Assembly (NCBI RefSeq): GCF_000423565.1
Contig: NZ_KE384049.1
Location: 27,573 to 63,971, forward strand
Direction of reading: 5' to 3'
Length of the DNA stretch: 36,399 nucleotides
Source: Runella zeae DSM 19591
GTDB lineage: Bacteria; Bacteroidota; Bacteroidia; Cytophagales; Spirosomataceae
Of this stretch, positions 31,768 to 36,399 are shown one piece after another. Every line of letters begins with the position of its first letter. Within the stretch, counting starts at the first letter, position 1. A program made the position numbers and the translations under genes. Below the pieces are notes generated by a model. The model was not told the origin of the DNA. It saw only the letters and a program-made list of their open reading frames with translations, and did no database searches.

Positions 31768-34278
31768 CTAGCTCAAAAGCGTTAGTTTCTCCCATTCAAA
31801 CTCCCCACTTTCGCCCAATTTCAGTCTTACTTCAGAGCCTTTGCCGATTTCGCCCGCCACAATCATCCTCGATAGAGGCCTACGAATGCGATTACGGATT
31901 ACACCACGAATAGGCCGTGCGCCGTATTTTGGCGTAAAGCCTTCAAGTGCAAGGGCTTTACGTGCCTCATCGTCAATCTGCAAAGTGATTCCTTGTTTTT
32001 CCAATAGCTTTTCTAAAGGTTTCAACTGAATATTGAAGATATTGATAACGGCTTTCTCAGTAATCGGACTAAATGGAATAATCTCGGTGAGACGCCCCAA
32101 AAACTCTGGCCGAAAATGCTTGGTCATTAAGTCAAGTATGTCATTAGAGGCTGGAATCGTGCCTTTCCCAAATTGTTCGGTAATCCACTCTGCACCGATG
32201 TTGGAAGTAAATAAAATAATGGCATTCGAAAAATCACCCTCGCGCCCAAGACGGTCGTGTAGGGTTCCTTCATCCAAAATCTGCAAAAACAAATCAAAAA
32301 CCGAAGGATGCGCTTTTTCTATTTCGTCAAACAGTACAATAGCAAAAGGCTGTTGTTTGATTTTAGTGACCAATAGCCCTCCTTCTTCATACCCTACATA
32401 GCCAGGAGGCGCTCCGTACAAAACAGCAGCGGAATGTTCTTCTTTAAACTCCGACATATCAAAGCGGATGAGGGCTTTTTCGTCATTGAACAAAAAATCT
32501 GCCATCGTTTTGGCAAGCTCGGTTTTCCCTGTTCCTGTAGGTCCTGAAAAGAAAAAAGACCCAATCGGTTGCCCCGGGCGACTCAATCCCGACCGGTTTT
32601 CTAAAATCGCATCTGCAATAACCTGAATCGCATGGTCTTGCCCAATGACCCGTTTTTTGAGGTGTTCGTTTAGTTGTAGCAGCTTCTCACGTTCTTTGGA
32701 CTGCAATTTTCCTAAAGGAATGCCCGTTTTGTGAGCAACCACCGCCGCAACGTCGTGTTTCTGAACCGCTTCTTTTTCTCGTTTTCCTAAAGCTTCTAAT
32801 TGCTCAACCAATAGTTGCAAATGTTCGGCAACCGCCTCAGGTAATTCTAGCTGGGATAAATCAAGTTGTTCTTCCAACTGACCCAGCAAAATGGGACTTA
32901 GCCGATGCTGCAATTGCCGTTCGAACCAACGTAATTCTTGTAGATACAATAATGGGTCTCCTCCACCATGCGAAGCTTGCAAAAGCGATAATTCTTCGCG
33001 CAAAAAATCAATCTCGCGCTGGGTAGTTTCGCTCATGAGTTTCATGGCGGCCATGGTGCGGTCGATGAGGTCAATAGCGGCATCAGGCAAACGACGGTCT
33101 TTGATGTATCGTCTTGCCAAGCGGACGGTTTCGGAGATAGTCCCCTCGCCTACCTTCATCTGATGATGCTCTTCAAATAAAGGAACTACTTTCCCAATCA
33201 TCCGGGCGGCTGTTATCTCATCGGGTTCTTCTACTTTTACCAATTCAAAACGACGACTAAATGCCTCATCAGGCTCCATAAACTTCCTAAACTCATCTAG
33301 TGTAGTGGCACCAATGACCGTCAATTCTCCCCGGGCAAGTTCGGGTTTGAGAAGGTTGACTAGTCCCATTGCCCCGCTCTGCGGATCCATTAAGATGTGG
33401 ATTTCGTCAATAAAAAGCAGCGCTCTTTCCAACTGTTTTACTTCGGCAATGATATTTTTAAGTCGATCTTCAATTTCTCCTTTGTAAGAGGCTCCCGCAA
33501 TCAAAGCCCCCATATCTAGCTGGAGCAAAGCTGCATTTTGCAAATGCCCTGGCACCTGCTCAGCAACAATCAACTGCGCGAGCCCTTCTACCAAGGCGGT
33601 TTTTCCTACCCCAGGTTCTCCCACAATGATCACGTTTGGTTTAGTACGGCGACCTAGGATTTCGATGGTCATGCGGGTTTCTTTATCGCGCCCGATGATG
33701 GGGTCAAGTTTCCCTTCCCTTGCAATGGCCGTTTTGTCAACGCAGTATTTATGTAATGTTTTTTGTCCTGAAGTATCCGTGTTTGTGGCTCCTGATATGC
33801 TACTTTTATTTCCATTTGCCGGAGCTACACTGCCTTGTACTCCAGCCTCCTCCATAGCTTTGGCAAGCAGTTCAGTTTCTGTAAGAGGAAAGGATTTTAG
33901 TTGATCTTTCTGAAAACCTACCCCTGGCCTAGCAATAGCCGTCAAAACAGCCAAAGGAGATACCTCTTCTTCGCCCAGTTTCATTCGTATCACATCTGAT
34001 ACCTCATACACGGCTTGCACTTGGGCATCGCCTCTTATATCACTTACTGGTCGTGCCGATTTGGGATATTTTTCTATCCTAATATCTGCCCAATCTCTCA
34101 AGTAGTACACATCAACTTCCCAAGCAGCAAGGACACTCGACAGCCCCACGTCATTGTGCAAAATTCCCTTGAGCAAATGCCCTGGCGAATAATTAGCCTG
34201 CTGATGTTCTTTTGCTACAGACTGAGCTATCTGAACCGCACGTTTGAGGTCGCTACTGAATGTAAGGGTAGAAAGCAT
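31768..34278 (-). CDS. clpV: T6SS sheath-recycling AAA+ ATPase ClpV (TssH)
   Basis: The 836-aa protein is a class I Clp/Hsp100 ATPase that disassembles contracted TssB/TssC sheath. It has a Clp N-domain (about 1-150), a first AAA+ domain with Walker A GEPGVGKT at 220-227 and Walker B LLFIDEIH near 290-297, a shortened middle domain (about 405-510), and a second AAA+ domain with GPTGTGKT near 575-585 and VLFDEIEKAH near 650. The N-terminus (LTFSSDLKRAVQIAQSVAKE) and the T6SS neighbourhood separate it from the housekeeping ClpB. It is the first T6SS gene in transcription order and has a candidate promoter at 34351-34382. Confidence 0.93.
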   Translation of the reverse strand: MLSTLTFSSDLKRAVQIAQSVAKEHQQANYSPGHLLKGILHNDVGLSSVLAAWEVDVYYLRDWADIRIEKYPKSARPVSDIRGDAQVQAVYEVSDVIRMKLGEEEVSPLAVLTAIARPGVGFQKDQLKSFPLTETELLAKAMEEAGVQGSVAPANGNKSSISGATNTDTSGQKTLHKYCVDKTAIAREGKLDPIIGRDKETRMTIEILGRRTKPNVIIVGEPGVGKTALVEGLAQLIVAEQVPGHLQNAALLQLDMGALIAGASYKGEIEDRLKNIIAEVKQLERALLFIDEIHILMDPQSGAMGLVNLLKPELARGELTVIGATTLDEFRKFMEPDEAFSRRFELVKVEEPDEITAARMIGKVVPLFEEHHQMKVGEGTISETVRLARRYIKDRRLPDAAIDLIDRTMAAMKLMSETTQREIDFLREELSLLQASHGGGDPLLYLQELRWFERQLQHRLSPILLGQLEEQLDLSQLELPEAVAEHLQLLVEQLEALGKREKEAVQKHDVAAVVAHKTGIPLGKLQSKEREKLLQLNEHLKKRVIGQDHAIQVIADAILENRSGLSRPGQPIGSFFFSGPTGTGKTELAKTMADFLFNDEKALIRFDMSEFKEEHSAAVLYGAPPGYVGYEEGGLLVTKIKQQPFAIVLFDEIEKAHPSVFDLFLQILDEGTLHDRLGREGDFSNAIILFTSNIGAEWITEQFGKGTIPASNDILDLMTKHFRPEFLGRLTEIIPFSPITEKAVINIFNIQLKPLEKLLEKQGITLQIDDEARKALALEGFTPKYGARPIRGVIRNRIRRPLSRMIVAGEIGKGSEVRLKLGESGEFEWEKLTLLS

Positions 34279-34350
34279 AGAGGGTTTAAGTGTTTAGAAG
34301 TCTTGTGCCGAGAACCTAAAAATCCGAACTCACTTTATCATAACACTTCT

Positions 34351-34382
34351 CAAACTTAGAAAAGACACCTTCCAATGTCAAG
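34351..34382 (-). promoter_or_regulatory. Candidate clpV promoter
   Basis: On the minus strand, CTTG (34382-34379; three of four to TTTG), a 20-base spacer and TAAGTTTG (34358-34351, exact TAnnTTTG) fit the Bacteroidota promoter spacing, 72 bases upstream of the ATG. Confidence 0.5.
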
Positions 34383-34456
34383 CATTATTGAGTAAACGGT
34401 AGCTTTTGTTTAGAATATACCAATTGGGAGTGAAAGACCTTTATTTATGGCATGAT

Positions 34457-35019
34457 TTATACTAGGTCATACTCTTCCAAAAAGGCCACTATATCGGGCA
34501 CAGGGTCACGTACCAATACAGTAGCAGAAGGTACTATTTCTTCTACATGTAGCCGCGTAAGCCCTGGCAAATATACCTGCGAAGCTCCTCCCCAGAGCTG
34601 AATAGGTGGGGTATAGCCACGCCTTTTCATGTACTGCTCGGCATAGCCTTTTTCGGTTTGGGGCCCGATGCCTCCCACAAATCCAACCACGTCTTGTCGA
34701 AGGCGTATGATTACCAAAGAATTAAGGCCATTCCAATTGTGCAATACCGCATTACGTCGTCGAATACAATCTAGCAAACTTTTATTGGACTGAGTAGCAT
34801 ACGCCAATACATCGTGCAAATCGCCCAAAGCCCCCCAAAAACCGAAACCGATTCTTTGAGTTGGTTGGCAGTATCTGTGTAAGAATTGAAAACTTCCCAG
34901 TCAGTAAACTTATAAAGCAAGGTACCTAAGGCTATTTTTTGTTTTTGAGCATGAAGTCCATTAAACGATCTTCGGTGACTGAGCGGAATCTGATCAAATT
35001 CAAGATTAGCGTTGAGCAT
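34457..35019 (-). pseudogene. Frameshifted gene of unknown function upstream of clpV
   Basis: Two adjacent reading frames on the minus strand join into one protein of about 187 residues if one base is added in the homopolymer run at 34831-34841 (TTTTT then GGGGGG on the minus strand). The first part starts at ATG 35019 (MLNANLEFDQIPLSHRRSF) and continues to KESVSVF; the second part resumes as GDLHDVLAYATQSNKSLL and ends at 34457. The downstream frame on its own has only a TTG start, which supports a single broken gene. I do not recognise the family. The cause could be a real mutation, phase variation in the homopolymer, or a sequencing error. Confidence 0.7.
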
Positions 35020-35148
35020 TTTGTGACGAGTTAAGTAAAACTCAATATTAACATCCTATCCTGCCTAGGTCAATAGAATGTTATCAAGTGGTAAAAAAAC
35101 TTCACTGAAACAATTTTTAAGTACTATTATCTCCGAAATCGCATCAGT

Positions 35149-35283
35149 TTAAGAATGTCCTCTGCAGGAACTCCTCCATTCATAACTAACAGTGGATCTG
35201 AGTATTTCTATCTCTGATGATGATGTACTTAATAAATCAAGTAAGCCAAGTGATCCAATTGTGGCTTGCTCAAAATTGCTCAT
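35149..35283 (-). CDS. Small ORF (44 aa), perhaps a decayed gene
   Basis: ATG 35283 is preceded by GGGAGTGAG, a possible ribosome-binding site, 24 bases after the stop of the secreted protein gene. The frame reads MSNFEQATIGSLGLLDLL and stops at 35149. In the +1 frame, from about 35190 down to the stop at 35127, the sequence reads DPLLVMNGGVPAEDILKLM, which looks more protein-like than the Arg/Cys/Ser-rich end of the called frame. A one-base frameshift near 35190-35200 would join them into a peptide of about 52 residues. No function is known. Confidence 0.35.
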   Translation of the reverse strand: MSNFEQATIGSLGLLDLLSTSSSEIEILRSTVSYEWRSSCRGHS

Positions 35284-35307
35284 TGAGTCTCACTCCCATA
35301 TCGTTGT

Positions 35308-36135
35308 CTATTTATATTTGAAGATAAGTGCTTGGGTAGTTTCTTGTTTGGTTTCAATCAAATCGCTAATCAACCACCCCGAGTTAGTGTTTTCGCGGGT
35401 ATACTCTTCTAATTTGATAATCCATCCTTCGATTCCGGTTACAAAAACCGTAACATGGTCACATTCATTAAATTTCACAAATTTGTTGTCGACCGCAAAC
35501 ACAAAGGCACTCAAAGCGTCGAAACGAAAGCTTGTATCTGTATAATTTCGTAAAGGTACTCCTGCATGTAGTTCGTTAGAAAGACTCAGAAAATTGGTTT
35601 CATGGGCATTAGGCACCACGGCCCGTTGCTCCGTTTTTTTTTCAAATTGAACCATAAAATCATCCGAAACACCTTGTAAGAGCCATGAGTGGGTGCCCTT
35701 TTCTACTTTTCGACGAAACAATAAATCGGTGGTGGATGGCGAACTGAAATACTCTACTTTACAAGACGCAATGGCATATATTTTATCATCAAATTTTTCT
35801 AGGTAGCGCGGTTTGTTTTCGTCACATACCAATTTGATAAAACGCGAAAGTTTTTCTCGTTCTTCGGGCTTGTGCCATTTTGTATCTTCTGCATTGATTA
35901 GCCCCCGAATAAGCTCAGCTCGCAATGAAGTTCGTCGCAATGAATCACTGATTTTCTGTCCATTGGCCAGTCGATACGCATTAAATCGGTCATAAAATTC
36001 ATCAATCTGACGAATATTTTCAGTCGATGGCAAAGACATTTTTGATTTGGCATGTGGTATTGCAATCTGCCCCCATGCACCATTTGTGAATAGCCAGCCT
36101 ACCCACATCACTAAGGTATATCGAACCCAATTCAT
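35308..36135 (-). CDS. Secreted protein of unknown function
   Basis: The 275-aa product has a signal peptide (MNWVRYTLVMWVGWLFTNGAWG, cut near residue 23) and no lipobox. The mature part is a mixed alpha/beta protein with an N-terminal helical part (about 30-110, charged, EEREKLSRFIKLVCDENK) and a C-terminal strand-rich part (about 175-275, ending SDLIETKQETTQALIFKYK). I do not recognise a family. It is the first gene in the minus-strand run leading into clpV. A periplasmic protein here could be a T6SS accessory factor or an immunity protein, but nothing in its sequence proves this. Confidence 0.65.
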   Translation of the reverse strand: MNWVRYTLVMWVGWLFTNGAWGQIAIPHAKSKMSLPSTENIRQIDEFYDRFNAYRLANGQKISDSLRRTSLRAELIRGLINAEDTKWHKPEEREKLSRFIKLVCDENKPRYLEKFDDKIYAIASCKVEYFSSPSTTDLLFRRKVEKGTHSWLLQGVSDDFMVQFEKKTEQRAVVPNAHETNFLSLSNELHAGVPLRNYTDTSFRFDALSAFVFAVDNKFVKFNECDHVTVFVTGIEGWIIKLEEYTRENTNSGWLISDLIETKQETTQALIFKYK

Positions 36136-36399
36136 AATTAAGTGCTAAGGCATATTTAATCGTTATCTGTTATGATTATTAGCAATTTAGAAACAGTTAT
36201 ACTCTTCTACTGCTTAAGTAATTATGCAAAATTAAACTGGATGTTCTGATTACTGGACAAAAGTTAAGCTCATGGGGACAGAGCATATTTATTTTTTTTA
36301 GCCATAACTATCAAGTACTCTATAAAAATTACAATTTTTTGGCAAACGTTACAAATCAGACTATATCCTTTTCTAAAGACGGATTCATAAAGCGATTTT
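36136..36399. other. Non-coding right end with a candidate promoter
   Basis: AT-rich stretch with no credible gene. On the minus strand, TTTG (36261-36258), 23 bases, then TAATTTTG (36234-36227) is a possible promoter of the secreted protein gene at 36135, with a spacer two bases above the usual 19-21 and a leader of about 85 bases. Confidence 0.35.

Noticed and set aside
35081-35088. Third copy of the CTTGATAA promoter element upstream of the frameshifted gene
   Set aside because: The other elements (TTTTCACT and TAnnTTTG) are missing at the right distances, so the 8-base match is probably chance.
18183-36135. Prophage or other extracellular contractile injection system instead of a T6SS
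   Set aside because: TssK, TssN, TssO, VgrG with gp5-type needle, Hcp and ClpV are all present, and no capsid, terminase or tail-fibre genes were seen.

Overview
The window looks like chromosome from a Bacteroidota bacterium, most likely order Cytophagales (Runella/Spirosomataceae-like). Reasons: Bacteroidota-type promoters (TAnnTTTG -7 boxes), a TonB receptor with an N-terminal carboxypeptidase-regulatory-like domain, a Porin_10-type barrel, a DUF1080 protein, and a type VI secretion system (T6SS) of the Bacteroidota-specific subtype iii (TssN and TssO present, no TssJ/L/M). The organism call is an inference from gene content only.

Layout. 1-146: three copies of a short palindromic repeat. 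174-6962, minus strand: a secreted 'asparagine synthetase B'-labelled protein, a Uma2 nuclease-fold protein, a secreted dipeptidyl peptidase IV, an orphan DUF6364 antitoxin-like protein, an M48 metalloprotease and a NupC-type nucleoside transporter. 7418-11501, plus strand: topA, a dienelactone-hydrolase-family protein and a Gdx/SugE-type SMR exporter, each followed by a clear intrinsic terminator. 11592-16457, minus strand: a TonB-dependent outer-membrane receptor and a putative porin. 16663-17448, plus strand: a pesticin-like lysozyme without signal peptide. 17455-18087, minus strand: a secreted DUF1080 protein.

18183-34278, all minus strand, is the T6SS locus. In transcription order: ClpV/TssH, a small papain-like (CHAP/NlpC-like) protein, TssB, TssC, PAAR, Hcp/TssD, an unrecognised 238-aa protein, VgrG/TssI, TssE, TssF, TssG, TssN, TssK, a single-pass coiled-coil protein, TssO, and a secreted FGE/SUMF1-fold protein that lacks the catalytic cysteines. 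Upstream of clpV on the same strand (34457-36135) lie a secreted protein of unknown function, a tiny ORF and a gene broken by a frameshift.

How it works together: TssB/C form the contractile sheath around an Hcp tube tipped by VgrG and PAAR; TssE/F/G/K build the baseplate; TssN, TssO and the other membrane-anchored proteins probably replace the TssJLM membrane complex; ClpV recycles the sheath. The papain-like protein, the lysozyme and the 238-aa protein are the best candidate cargos (inference). The most novel observation is a promoter architecture shared, with identical internal spacing, by the papain-like gene and tssB, which suggests that this putative effector and the sheath are co-regulated.
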